A stretch of DNA of 64,000 nucleotides. Source: Loxodes magnus. Its lineage: Eukaryota > Ciliophora > Karyorelictea > Loxodida > Loxodidae. The first letter of the stretch is position 1. Every line of letters begins with the position of its first letter. The notes below the pieces were generated by a model. It saw only the letters and a program-made list of their open reading frames with translations. It did no database searches and had not been told where the DNA came from. The DNA lies in assembly GCA_946699065.1 (NCBI GenBank), contig CAMPDV010000201.1, positions 62,001-126,000 of the forward strand, written 5' to 3'. The translations under genes and the position numbers were made by a program. Of this stretch, positions 50,980-62,395 are shown piece after piece.

Positions 50980-51860
50980 TCAACCTCTTTCCTGCCATCC
51001 TCTAAATTTTTCAAGAGGCTAAATATAAAAGTTTAAATGTAATGACAACTCTTCTCTTTGCTATGCATATTTTCACTGATGTATACTTTCGTCTAGATAA
51101 TGATTGATATTTTTCTTATTGTATATTTTTACAAATTTTTTGCAATATAATCTTTTTCTTTTTCTTTCTCTTTTTTGTTTTAGTTGTTGTTGAACTTCTT
51201 TTTATTCTTCAACTTATTCTAGTAGTTTCAGTATTTTTATTCAAAGTTATGAAATTTCTAGTATGTTTTTCGTAGATGTGTTCGAGAGTTACAATAATAG
51301 CTTCTTTTTAATTCTCGTTTAGGTTTGAGTCTTGAGTTCTTTTCTCCTTCGATTATCATTGGGTCTTTTCCTTATTATTATAGGTCCATTTAACGTTGCA
51401 ATTTTTGCTGATTTTCTTCTATTTTTCTATTTTTTGACGTTCTTTCTGCTTCTTTTGTTAATGCTATGATTAATTGATCTGATCTTGTGAAATATTACAA
51501 AATGCATTAAGGTCTCTTTCTTATGTAATGAGTATCGATTCTATTTCCTCTGTATTTTCAAGTTTTTCCATCAGTCTCTTATCATCTTTCTTCAATTTTT
51601 TACCTCTTCCTGAAGATCCAGCACATTTTTATCAGCTAATCATAGTTTATTTACTCCTTTGTGGTGAGACTTAAGACTTTCGAGCGCAGAGTACTTTAAG
51701 TCTATTTCCTAGGCTTTTATTCAGAAGTGGGAGATTCGATTTGACGGATGACTTTTTTAATTCCCTTTTCCCGGTTCTATTTTCTCTAGGATATCGCTAA
51801 TCCTGCTTTTTTTTAATCCGAGAAAAATTCTGGTCTAAATCCTGATTTTGTTTTAAATTA
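50980..51860 (-). CDS. Zinc-knuckle family member 7 (degenerate knuckle, coiled coil)
   Basis: On the minus strand a polar N-terminal half (ISDILEKIEPGKGNQ; LADKNVLDLQEE) is interrupted by a 26-nt GT...AG intron at the codon where the 37.5-kb member has one. A strong coil follows (RLMEKLENTEEIESIL). The knuckle relic reads SYYCNSRTHLRKTY: first and fourth Cys are Ser and Tyr, while the second Cys and the His remain. The C-terminal part, in another frame, has RKRLYCKKFVKIYNKK, matching the IYC...Y.KK motif, and ends FRGWQERG then TGA 50982-50980. Frames around the knuckle need unidentified introns or are damaged. The start is unresolved. Confidence 0.5.
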
Positions 51861-52199
51861 GTTCCTATAAATTTAAAAATATTAAAAGAAGCTTCATTTT
51901 TTTAATTTGTTATGTAGTAAAAAATTAAAGGAATCTAAAAAATCTTAGACTTAAAGTATGATCGACATATAGAGGAAGATATAGAATTAATATATAAATA
52001 ATTTGATTCTTAAATTAGAAAATAAATAAATCTAATCAAATAAGCTTTATAGCAAAATTATTTTTAATCTAGCATTTATAACTTAGTAAAAGAAAGAGAA
52101 AAGTCAAAAACTAAAGATAGGTTATTTACTTCTAACCTAAAATTAAACAAGTTTGTAGAAGAGTGTTTGTAGAATATTAAATATTAAATAATATAATTT

Positions 52200-52515
52200 A
52201 AATAGGGAACACCAATCCTCTAATTGAGATTAACTTAACTCAAGTAGCAAGAAGAACTTCAAGAGAGATAAATTGAGAAGAATCTTGGCAGGAGCCAAGC
52301 AGAAAAGAATTTGAGGCATTGAGTAACGGTTGTTGAAAGATGCTAGACGATTAGGTCTCTTGGGGTATCACTCTGACCATGTCCTTTTAGAAGATAGAAT
52401 TTTCAAAGGAGTGAAGCACTGGAGGAACTTCCAAGGAGAAATTTTTATTAACTTTAAATAAAATTAATTTAAAGAGCCGCGCACTCTATAATCGAATTAT
52501 TTATTATTTATTTAG
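52200..52515 (+). mobile_element. LINE-like 3' end sharing the SINE tail
   Basis: A GC-richer coding-like segment (KLRRILAGAKQKRIW; RRLGLLGYHSDHVLLEDRIF) runs to about 52440. It is followed by AAAGAGCCGCGCACTCTATAATCGAATT and (TTTA)n, the same end as the SINE-like elements but with a shorter stem. Elements of different bodies with one 3' tail are the usual mark of a LINE and the SINE it mobilises. The protein segment is not assigned to a family with certainty. Confidence 0.5.
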
Positions 52516-53861
52516 CAACATTCTTAAAATTAGGAGATTTAGTAGCAAAATACAAATAAAATTTAAGAACCTAAAAATAGAAAATCAAATGCATAAAAAT
52601 TTTACCTTTTGACTCTATTTTATATTTTCTAAGTAAATTAATAAAAAATTGAAATTAATTATAATTATTAATTGTCTATTATTTATAAAATTATGAATTA
52701 AGAAATCATATGAACCTATACTTGATTTTAGTGAATTTATAAAATTTATGAAAACAGCGAACATTAAAAGTGAATTTTTATCTATTAGACTTTATATTAA
52801 AAATAGAAAAAGCATTTGATTTATTTAATAGATTCAAGAAAAATTATGAGATAAAATTTACTAAAAATCATTTTTATTCAAATTAAGTCTTATTGAAATA
52901 GTAAAAATATAGTTGCTATATTTAGATGCTTAAATCCTATCTAAAAATAAGAGTTATAAGCTAATAATTATAATAAACATTTATCATTAATTATTTATCT
53001 TCTTTCTTATAATTCTTCTTTGCTAATAATTTAAAAAACGTTAAAAATTGAAATCTGCTTAATTTTAGATAATTTACTTCTATTTTCTTAACAATTTCTC
53101 AGATTTAGAGTTTATAAAAATGATCAAAGAGTTGCTTATAAAAATTGGCTTCATGGGAGATATAAATACTAAGTCTGTATATTTATTAGCGAGATGAATC
53201 AACAATTAAATAGTTCCTAAGATATAAAAATAAATTTTTACTTAAGTGATTAAAATTAAGAGATAAATGAGTCTTTAAGTTTATTATAAATTAAAAGTAT
53301 TCTTTGATTATTATTTTTATTCAAAAGCTATCATTAAATTTCTATTTAATGCTTTCTTATAGTACCTTGTTATTAAATTTTCAGATTTTTTTTGAAATTT
53401 TTGCTTTTTATCTTTTTTAAAAAAGATTTAAAATTAGATATAAACCAATTTTTTATTATTCTATATAGATATAAAATTATAGAAGGAATATAATGTAGAT
53501 TTAGCTTTATTATATAGCATTTCTTTCTATTTAAACTCAATAAATTCTTTGCATATATCCAAAGGAAAGTGAATAAGTTAGAATATACATATTTTCGAAA
53601 TATAGTTTAAGAACATAGTATTTTATTAGTTAATTAGGCTATTAAATATTATCTTATATTTCTCTTAACCAATTTCAAGGTATTTAGTTATTAATGATTA
53701 AGAATAATTAAAAATGAAGTTTAAATAAAAAGGCTTTATTCGTTTATTATAGTAGTAATAATTAAATCCTTTTATTTCTTAAATTAATTAAATTATCTAT
53801 TGGTTCTTTTATTTAATTTAATCTGATTATTTAAAGCACAATAAAATCTTTTATATAATTG
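52516..53861. other. AT-rich region with a possible short gene near 53.1 kb
   Basis: Around 53100-53400 two overlapping frames look coding-like: ATG 53120 to TGA 53393 (91 aa), and a more acidic frame ending at a TGA near 53309. I cannot choose between them. The rest shows nothing. Confidence 0.3.
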
Positions 53862-54153
53862 AAAAGATGGTGGGAGCTGAGAATGACCTTCGTGACAACA
53901 CTTTCGGGTTTTATGGCTAGGAACAAGTTTCTTTCCTGTCGCTGAGAAAGTCCCTGGTCAGAGTCATTTTCTGAAGGGAACACTGTCTTTGAGATTATCC
54001 GCTCTTGGTAGGGGCTTGAAGCCTGGCTGCTCATAGCGATGGAGCTCCCTAACAACTGTGCCTGGAGCACAACAGGATATCCCCGTTATTCCATAAAAAG
54101 AGAGCGTCGGGTCGTGCAATCGGAAAGGAGTTTCCGATCCAAAAACTTTTTTA
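53862..54153 (+). ncRNA. Structured RNA candidate, copy 2
   Basis: Homologue of 550-838, about 75-80% identical by eye. Shared elements: CTTTCCTGTCGCTGAGAAAG hairpin, GGGGCTTGAAGC, CTCATAGCGATGGAGCTC, ACAGGATAT..CCGTTATT, AAAAAGAGAGCGTCGGGT, the terminal GGAAAGGAGTTT hairpin and a final T run. The hairpin TGTGC/GCACA here is TGTG/CACA in copy 1. Flanks stay similar for about 20 bp past the T run, so the duplicated unit is slightly larger than the RNA. Confidence 0.6.
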
Positions 54154-54784
54154 GTTGAAATTAATTAATTAAAATCTTTTATCTAGGGATTTATAAAAAT
54201 TTTTAAGAATTGAAGCTAAATATATATTAAGTTGATTTTACCTAAAGCATATTTATATAAGATATAAGATAATACAAATAAATTTTAAGAAAAGATGAAT
54301 TTTATATTTTTAAAATTAGGTTTCTTTATACTGTTAAGAAGCTTACTTTCGAAAACTTATTAGCTTTATTAGTTACGTTCAAGAATATATCTTCCAACTT
54401 ATTATGATAATCTCATTTTTATTATAGTCAAGATTTTTATTTATAGTTTCTTAAATGAAATTTATTAGCTCAAGTGATAATTAAAAGCTATTAAGATCGA
54501 AATAGTATAAAGAAGAGTCACTATAGATTTATTTATTTGTTAAATAGCATAAAGGTAAAGTAATAATATCCATTCTGCTTTTAATTTTTATATTTATAAG
54601 TATATTTTTTAACATACTTATAAATACTCTTTCTAAAGAAATAGCTTTATTATTTTAAATTGCTATCTATTTAATTGATATTATCTCAATCATTATCTAA
54701 ATGTAGAAATATTTATACTAAAATAGTTATACTATAAAGTTAAATTTTACCTTAGATATCTCAATTATTATATAATATTAAAAT
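54154..54784. other. AT-rich intergenic region
   Basis: Nothing recognised. Confidence 0.4.
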
Positions 54785-55856
54785 TCAAATTATATTGTAA
54801 AGTTTTTAAATCTAGTTTGATAAATTCTGCAGGAACTTTTTTAAATCGAGCTCAGTCTCTTCTTTCATAAAAGAGGCTTCATTTTGACTATTTTATTACT
54901 ATTCATCATATATATTGTTGCTTTCTTATTTAAAATCTTATTTATAATTTTTCTCTTCATAAGATTCATTCTGATCATTTTATGCTTATTCAACTTCTCT
55001 TGCGCTATCACTAAAATTATTAAATTCATTAACTTTTTGATCTAAAAATTAATTGTCATATGAGAAAAAATGTTCTTATTGTGTATTGTTAATATCTATT
55101 TTTTAAATTGATTCATTTCGGGCAATACTCTCTTCTTAAGAACTTAGGGCTTATTTAACCTTATTGAATATCATTTAATTTATTATTCTCTTCCTAAATC
55201 TTGTTTGAACTATTTTTCTCTTATTAAGCTTCATTTATGTCACTGTCATATTGTTAGATATCCTATTTCTAATTATAAGCTGAAAATTATTCTTAAACTA
55301 CTATATTTTCTTCAATTAATTCTTACTTATTAGTTGCATTATGGTTTGAATTTACTTCATTTTGAACATCAAATAGCTATTATGTTTGATTGCAGCCTTA
55401 GAATTAGCAATCCAATATTTAAATATATATTTATTCTTTATTTTCACTGCTAGAATTTTGATATTCTAATCTAGAGCTCTAATTATTTATATTAGTTTAT
55501 TAGATGTTTATAGCTTCAATTTATTCTAATCCTTCTTAAACTATATTCTAAGTACATAGTTGCCTATCTCTTTATTATTTGTTATGCTTGTTATTTTCTT
55601 CATTATTATTTAAGGAAGTAGGCTACTATTATGTATTTTGTTATTTCGTGTTTTTTTATCTCTCTTCAATAATTCTGACAATATTTTAGTTCTGTTTTTC
55701 TATAATTTACTAGTTTTTTTATTCTCTTAGCTAAATTATTTTCTATGGATTCTGTTTCTCCTAAATCATTCGTAGATTTTGTTCTTTATTCTTTCTATCT
55801 CTTTATTTTAATAAGTATGGCCTATTTAGCTTTTGACTAAGAATAGCAGTACTCAT
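54785..55856 (-). CDS. Acidic Gln/Asn/Glu-rich protein, 348 aa
   Basis: ATG 55856 to TGA 54785. A 25-nt GT...AG intron (55135-55159) separates two frames that join exactly; 1047 coding nt remain. The protein begins with about 30 mixed residues and becomes rich in Gln, Asn, Glu, Lys and Ser throughout (for example QKVNEFNNFSDSAREVEQ), with no hydrophobic segments and few aromatic residues. It is probably disordered. No domain is recognised. Most Gln codons are TAA or TAG. Confidence 0.75.
55135..55159 (-). other. 25-nt intron in the acidic protein gene
   Basis: On the minus strand it begins GTTAAATAAG and ends TTCTTAAG. Removal restores the frame across a region where both flanking exons are strongly coding-like. 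Confidence 0.75.
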
Positions 55857-56363
55857 AAATAGCACTTCATTTATAATTTATAATTATTTATTACTTTCAT
55901 TTTGTTCCACTTCGTTAAATAGTCTAATAAAGGATTATCATAATAACAGAGACAAAATACTTACCTAAAATAGCACTGTTATTGGATATAATTTCCATAA
56001 GTTAATCAAATTAGAAACTTTTTCTTAAATTAATTGTTAATGCTTCTAAATCTTTATCTCTTATCGATCAAACTTAAAGAAAAAGTTAACACATTAAGAA
56101 ATTTCAAAAGGAGATAAAGATTGTTTAAGTAGCTCTAATTTTTAAGAATTTAGGTATTGGATAAACCAAGAATGAAATCCTTCATAATTTAGTTCAGTTA
56201 TATATTTTATTCATATTCGATTATTTGCATATCTAAAAAAGGCAAAGGACTTTCATTCAAAAACCAAAAGATATGAAACGAAACAAAAAGTGAAGGTAAC
56301 TTAAAAAATAACTCTTAATTATATAAATAATAGGAAAATATTTTACTCTTTTCTTGTAGTTTA

Positions 56364-58421
56364 AAGATAGAGTACTTATCATACTTTTTCATAATAGAAA
56401 TTTCACTTAAAATAGATTTTGACAAAAGATGTAGCAATAAGTTTCGATAATAAGAACTTAATGTTTAATCTTTAAGAATTGATAAATAGATTCCTGAAGA
56501 TGCATTTCCTAATTTCAAGTAATACAAATATATAACTTTATTTATAAAAGTGGGTAGTAAAGAAATAGCAATTTCCAAATTAAAAACTTCTAGATAAACA
56601 TTAAATCAGAATAAATTTAAACAGAAAGGTAAATTAAATGAGTTTAATTCAAAACTAGAAGTTATATTAAATGAAGCTACTTTAAGAGTAGAATCAATTA
56701 TATTATTTAATGAAATAACTAAGAAATTAAATTATATACGATACCATGGAATAATAATAATTATACTCCAAACAGACATTAATAATTAATTTAAAAGAAT
56801 AAATTTCATTCTATAATATCAGATTTATTATAAAATAAAGATATAATCACTTAACCTAAGAATGCTAATTATTCGGAATTAAGCCAATAATCTCGAATAG
56901 ATAATTAAAATTGCTCCTTTAAGTATAAGAAATGTCCAAGAACTTTTAATAAAACTACTCTTCTTATACAATTTTTTATTCAAAAGGAATTTCTTTCAAA
57001 TTTACGCCTAACTCTTTAAAAAATTTTAATACTCTAAGGATTCACGTATTCATATCATTTTATCTGAGTTTTTATTAATTTTACTACTGAATGAATCGAG
57101 GACAAATATATATTATAGTTGTTGTAGATACTTCAACTTCGATTTGCTATCTTTAAGAAGAAGTGAAATAAAACTAAAATAGTTATAAATACTTCATGAT
57201 AAATAATCCTACTTAAAAGCTGGCTTAGTACTTTTCGAAGATGACTTTTGAGGCTTGGAGATAACCGCCTTGATGCGCCCTAGTTTTTTAGCTGAAAGTA
57301 ACTAAGAAAAAAAGTAAATTGTTCCCAAATAATTTGAGGGAATATATCTCATTTCCAATCTAAGAAAATGAATATGTTCTTCTTGATAAGATAGACTAAA
57401 TTAAAGTAGTAGCCCTTTCTACCTTAGATCCTGCTATTTTTTTAGCTATTTATAGAGGCTAGTGAAAGAAGTCATAGATCAAAAAAATAATTCTAGAAAC
57501 TGATAGCTTGCCAAGCAGATGCTTAAAGATCTAGAGTTTTATAAATAATTTTCATAAATAACCAAGTAAAAATATGTTGATATATCAATTCTTAGCTTTG
57601 GAAATGCCAATTGTGATTTAGAAAATTTAAGAGTACTAACAGAAAAAGTTTAGAATAAGAATAAATAGGATAACTAAAACAAATTAAATCAAAAGTTTTA
57701 CAGAAAACGTTGAATAAATATTGGAAAACTAAACGGGAGTTGAAATGCTAAAGTATATTGAATCTTAACTTAAAAATTTCAATTCACTTCTTGCCAAAAA
57801 ATTTGAAAGAGTTGATAGTTGGATGCTGCTTACAAAGGATCATTGATAGCTCAGGAATTTAATTATTAATATCAATGAGATATTTAAAAAATTAATGGAA
57901 AATATGTTAAAGTCTGGGTAAGGAAGAACAGGAAGTAAAGAATAAAAGAGAGAGGTATTTCAAGTATAGTTTGAATAAGTTAATACTTAAACATATATTT
58001 AGTAGTAAAGAATCTTGTTGGAAAAGTACCATTCAAGGAAGAAGAAGTTAAAGTGAACTGTGATGCATTGAAGATATATGCTATAAATAAATTAACTGAG
58101 CTAGTATGGAAGGGATAAATTTAATAAGTTGAATTGGAAATATAACAAGGAATATATCTTATGTAAAGCTAAAGTAAAGAAGAGAGACAGAAAAAATTAA
58201 TGAAGCAGCTAGAAACTTAAGTGATTTAATTATAAAAAATCGCATAGCAAGCAATAAAGTTAAAGTACTAGTGACAGTTAAAAAATTAAATCAATAAATA
58301 AAAGGAATAAACATCCCATTTAAATTCAGTTGCAAGACAAATTCACTCAGAACCAAATGAAAAACAACTACCTGATACAGAATGAAAAATTGAAGGATTT
58401 TATTTTTAAATTTAGAATTGA
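56364..58421 (+). CDS. Multi-exon hypothetical protein (~660 aa)
   Basis: Frame 0 segments (LRIDKQIPEDAFPNF; LFIKVGSKEIAISKLK; GLVLFEDDFWGLEITALMRP) lead to a 25-nt intron (57314-57338), then another frame (VVALSTLDPAIFLAIYRGQW), a 32-nt intron (57979-58010) and a third (VPFKEEEVKVNCDALKIY) ending at TGA 58419. Each intron restores the frame exactly. The first TGA, at 57249, is read as Trp inside DDFWGLE. The second half is helical and coil-like. No family is recognised. The start is unresolved: an intron ending at about 56360 (TTTTCTTGTAG) may precede this exon. ATG codons at 57196 and 57241 open the second frame, but the continuous reading argues against starts there. Confidence 0.6.
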
Positions 58422-58802
58422 AAGTTTGATTTTAACTTTTATTATTTATATGCCTAAATTTAATCTTCAGTTAATTAAATGCATAAAGCATTAAGTTTAA
58501 ACTAAGATCTAATATCTAATTATTTAGATTATATTTATAAGCAAAAGTTTATCCTTTGATTTAGATAAACTAGTAGAGAAATTGTTTTAGTGGAATGCGA
58601 TTTAAATTATTTATAAATTGAAGATTAAAATAATTTTAATAGATTCTAATTATTTCTTTGTCTTATCTTAGAAGAATCAGATTTTTTTCTTTTATTTTAA
58701 GATAATTTTAGTGTTTATAATCTTCCTCTTTAAATATTCTGACTTTAATATTATTTCATTATTTCATTATTCTATTGGAGTGTAATTCTCACGTTTTCGG
58801 TA

Positions 58803-60297
58803 AATTTAAAATTCCATATCTTAAAATTGTTGAACTCAAGGACTAAGTTTAATTAATTCCTGAATAGTAGCAAGTAATTGTATATTATTGAAGCGCATAT
58901 CACAAGTAAATTAGAACTTGATTGCATTAAAATTTCCTCCACTAGAAAGTTCGCGATATTTTCTCTGTCAATTTACTCTATTGAATCTCTTCTCAAAATT
59001 AATATTACTATTATTAAATATACTAGCTTAGTGAGCATTTCCATTATAAACCATAAAAGCTTAATAGGTATAAGTATAATTGAAGGTATGGTATTTAACT
59101 TTGTGAGAAATTAATGTTTAAATTTGGATTTTGTTTATTAGACACTGTTTAATAAGGTAATTTAAGAATAAACCATAAATAATTAGGCTTGCCAGTTATA
59201 AAATGATAATTCGTAAACTGATGAAAACTAGATTGGTATATGACTAGGAATATCTTGCTTATAGGGATTTAATGATAATATTTGGTTTGATTAATATACA
59301 TTTGATTAAATAGGAGTATTTATTGGTGATATTTGATAGAATTGATATTAATGTAGTTATGTATAATCATAAGAATGTTTAACTTTTGAATAATGCTGAG
59401 GTGGTTTGTAAGTATATAAATGAGCATTATCATATATTATTAAATTTAATAATAATATCTCTTATATTTCTTTTATATAATAGAATGGATTTACTTGTAT
59501 AAGGTAATAACTAAAAAGTATCTCAGAATAGATAGGTAAAGTATCTAACTTAAATAAAGGGTAATTTCTAAAATAATGATTTAAATAGCCCTAAACTTTT
59601 AATCTATTACGATTATATAAAGTTTATATTATTTGATTTGTTATTAATCAAAAGGCTATTGTAAATTATTTCTAAAAAGAGCATATCTATATTAAACATT
59701 ATGCTTGCTAAAGCTGCTATTAAGAAATTAAAAAATGTATCCAAGTATTTTAATGGTAGATTTATTTATAGAATAACACATATAATTAATATTTGGGTAT
59801 TATTAAAGCTTAGTCAAGCTTTAGATATAGATCTAGATATTTTAATTTTGAAATAAAAGATATTAATAATCTTTAAATTAACCTAATATTTTTAATAGCA
59901 TTTAATTCAAAAAGAGTTATAAGCTTAGTTCAAAGATAATTTTATACTTAATATTCAAATAAGCAAGACAACAAGATAATAGGCTTTTATTGTATTTATT
60001 TATTATTATTTCTTTTTCCAGAAACATTTTCAATAAACAAATTTGATAAAATAACAAACCAAAAAAGCAAAAATTTATTCTTATTTTAGAAAAATAACTA
60101 CTATATTAGTAAAAATTTAAAGGTATTTTAAGAGTTTATTATTGAATTTAAAAATATATAAAAATTATTAATTAAAAAGTAAACAAATGAGATAATTAAT
60201 GTAAATTGGTATTTTCTAACTATTTATTTTAAATTTAAAGCTAAATATTAAGATATGTAAACGTAAAAGTCATTAAAAATTTTTCCAATCTCACTGA
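58803..60297 (+). CDS. Hypothetical protein, possibly two exons
   Basis: A first segment (LYIIEAHITSKLELDCIK) to about 59132 and a second, from ATG 59203, join through a possible 34-nt intron (59133-59166). The second frame is free of TGA for over 360 codons until 60295, which is unlikely by chance at this base composition. Segments such as LVYDQEYLAYRDLM, LNNAEVVCKYINEHYH and NNDLNSPKLLIYYDYIKF are clearly protein-like, with one or two hydrophobic stretches. If the segments are separate genes, the first would end at a TGA near 59238. The 3' end overlaps the kelch gene on the other strand by about 28 bp. No family is recognised. Confidence 0.5.
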
Positions 60298-61232
60298 ATC
60301 AGATTCCATTTTTCAGTACTCAGATCATAACTATGTAGCATATTATCAAGATTGAATTAAAAAACCTAATTTTTGCTTAGAACTGGTTGACTATTATCGC
60401 ATTGGGTACTCAAATTTATTGGATATGGTTCACCTTTTATTTTAATAGATTAAAAATCAAATAGTAAGGTATCTAATTATTTTTAGTTTGCATATATTAG
60501 AAAAGCCTTTATTTGAGGAATAAATATTGCTGAGAACAATCCACCTTTAAATAGATTAAAATTATTTATTTTCCATTCATTGCTAATTATATCGTATACT
60601 TAAATTTCCTTACAATAATTTTATTACTAATTAAATCCACCAAATACATATATCTATTTATTATGTTAGTCACATCCAAAAAAATTAACTGGAATTTAGA
60701 TAGTTTAAATTCTGCTAAAATTATTTTTGCTTATATTGAATACTTCACATTCTGCCACATGCATTCATTAATCGTTATCAATAGAATTAGACCCTGAAAT
60801 GATATAAATTAGATTCCTATTATTAAAATTGGTTTTATGAGTACTTCTTTCAAATTACATTTAATAATTTTCCGTTTTATTTGGTGAATATATAGTAAAT
60901 CTACAGCTCTAAAATCCCCCAGATATAAGCAGTGTCTCATTTTTAATCTATTCTATGAAAGTATCGCTTTCATAAGTTTTTTCAATGTTAATTTCTTGTT
61001 AATAAAATTATTTATTCTATAATGAATAAGTCTTCTTAAGATTTGAAGATCATAAAATAGTTTCTATTTATTTGAAATATCTCAATGGGATTAAGTTAGG
61101 AATTATTTCATATTTGGTGACACCTATTCCGAATTTAGCTAAAATTTATTCTCTTCTTAACTAATTTTTGTTTCTTAATATCTTTCTTAAAAATATAATC
61201 TTTATTATACTGTTTTCGTTTTGAGATTCCAT
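60270..61232 (-). CDS. Kelch-repeat protein with N-terminal module shared with the WD40 proteins
   Basis: ATG 61232 to TGA 60270 is one frame of 320 residues. Kelch hallmarks: SGGF at 104-107, YIISGSNS at about 144-151, YVFGGFN at 195-201 followed by VYD and NEW, and HSYDLSTEKW near the end. The repeats are few and diverged. Residues 14-47 contain FLRKILRNKN and KYEIIPNL, which align with FLRKLLRARN and KYEILPNL at residues 13-41 of the WD40 proteins 37-47 kb away. Two unrelated beta-propeller types thus carry the same N-terminus, which suggests a localisation or recruitment module. One TGA is Trp (DNDQWMH) and the terminal TGA is the stop. No intron. Confidence 0.85.
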
Positions 61233-61584
61233 TTAATAAATTTCTATGAAATAGAAAGATTTTCTTAATATATTTATTAAGCTTTTAGTTTAATAAAAAG
61301 TTATTAGTTTTATTATTTAAGCTTATATGCTATTAAGTTTATAGACAATAGCTATTCTAATATCTATACTTTTAATATTAATACATTGAGATCTTTATAT
61401 ATACAAAGCTGCTTTATAGTAATAGTTAATTATCTCTATTAGTAGTAGATGGATTTTAACTTAATTATGATTTAAATTATTTACGCTTTCATAACTGAAT
61501 TTGAATTTAATTGCTTAATATAAGAAAATTATTAGCATTAAATGATAATATGCTTTTAATAGTTTGTATGACTCATTAAGTATG

Positions 61585-61657
61585 GCCGAAATAGCTCAGT
61601 TGGGAGAGCGTTAGACTGAAGATCTAAAGGTCCCCGGTTCAATCCCGGGTTTCGGCA
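61585..61657 (+). tRNA. tRNA-Phe(GAA), copy 2
   Basis: GCCGAAATAGCTCAGTTGGG start, D arm, anticodon loop CTGAAGA (GAA), T loop TTCAATC, acceptor end TTTCGGC plus discriminator A. The gene body matches copy 1 at 44908 but the flanks differ. Confidence 0.96.
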
Positions 61658-61961
61658 TTTTGATAATTTTAATTTTAAAGTATTAAAAGAATAAATTTAT
61701 AACTAGACTATTAAACTTATCATTAGCTATATTTAAATACATCAGATAAGATAAACTTACAAAAATTAGTTAGAAATAAATAAAAATAAATAAATTTATC
61801 TAAATGGTGTATATCTCTTATATAACTCTAAATAAACTATTATAAATAAAATAAATAAGATAATCATAAAGATCTTTTAAAAGTTTTATAACAATATACA
61901 TTTATATAGAATTTTAACTAGAAAGTTTAGTTACTAAATTTAATCATTCTCTTATAATTTT

Positions 61962-62395
61962 TCAAAATGTTTATTTAATTTTTTCTTTATTATATAGACA
62001 ACTTTATGTTCTTTATCTAACATTAATTCTTAGATTATTTAAGTAATTCTAAATCTATTCAACTAAAATCTCATGAATGTGATTAAATAAAAATGCTTTT
62101 TATCAATTATTTTAAAGAAGCTTAATTTTTAAATCCATTTATGACAAATCAATTATTAGCTTAGTTAAATAGTTACTTTCTATAAAAAATCTCTTTTTTG
62201 TTAATTTTTTATTTCTTTAGTGAGAATGAGAATATCCTTTATTTTTAAATGATTAAACATAATCTTTTTGATCCTTGTAAACTTTAGAGGATACAAATTT
62301 TACCTTCTTTTCTTAGATTTCACTTTTTGTATCTAAATTTTTTAAAGGTTTCTTAAAACTCTCACTTTAAGAAAAATGGTTTATACACTTTAAAA
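61962..62395 (-). CDS. Hypothetical basic protein, C-terminal part
   Basis: The minus-strand frame is coherent from about 62395 to TGA 61964-61962: Lys/Asn/Gln-rich with balanced segments (KDQKDYVQSFKNKGYSHSH; FLFNHIHEILVEQIQNYL). No ATG lies at the expected upstream end, so a first exon is missing or unrecognised. No family assigned. Confidence 0.4.

Noticed and set aside
57570-57630. A possible zinc-knuckle relic (CWYINSQLWKC) in a second frame.
   Set aside because: A continuous, intron-supported gene occupies another frame here, and the ligand pattern is too poor.
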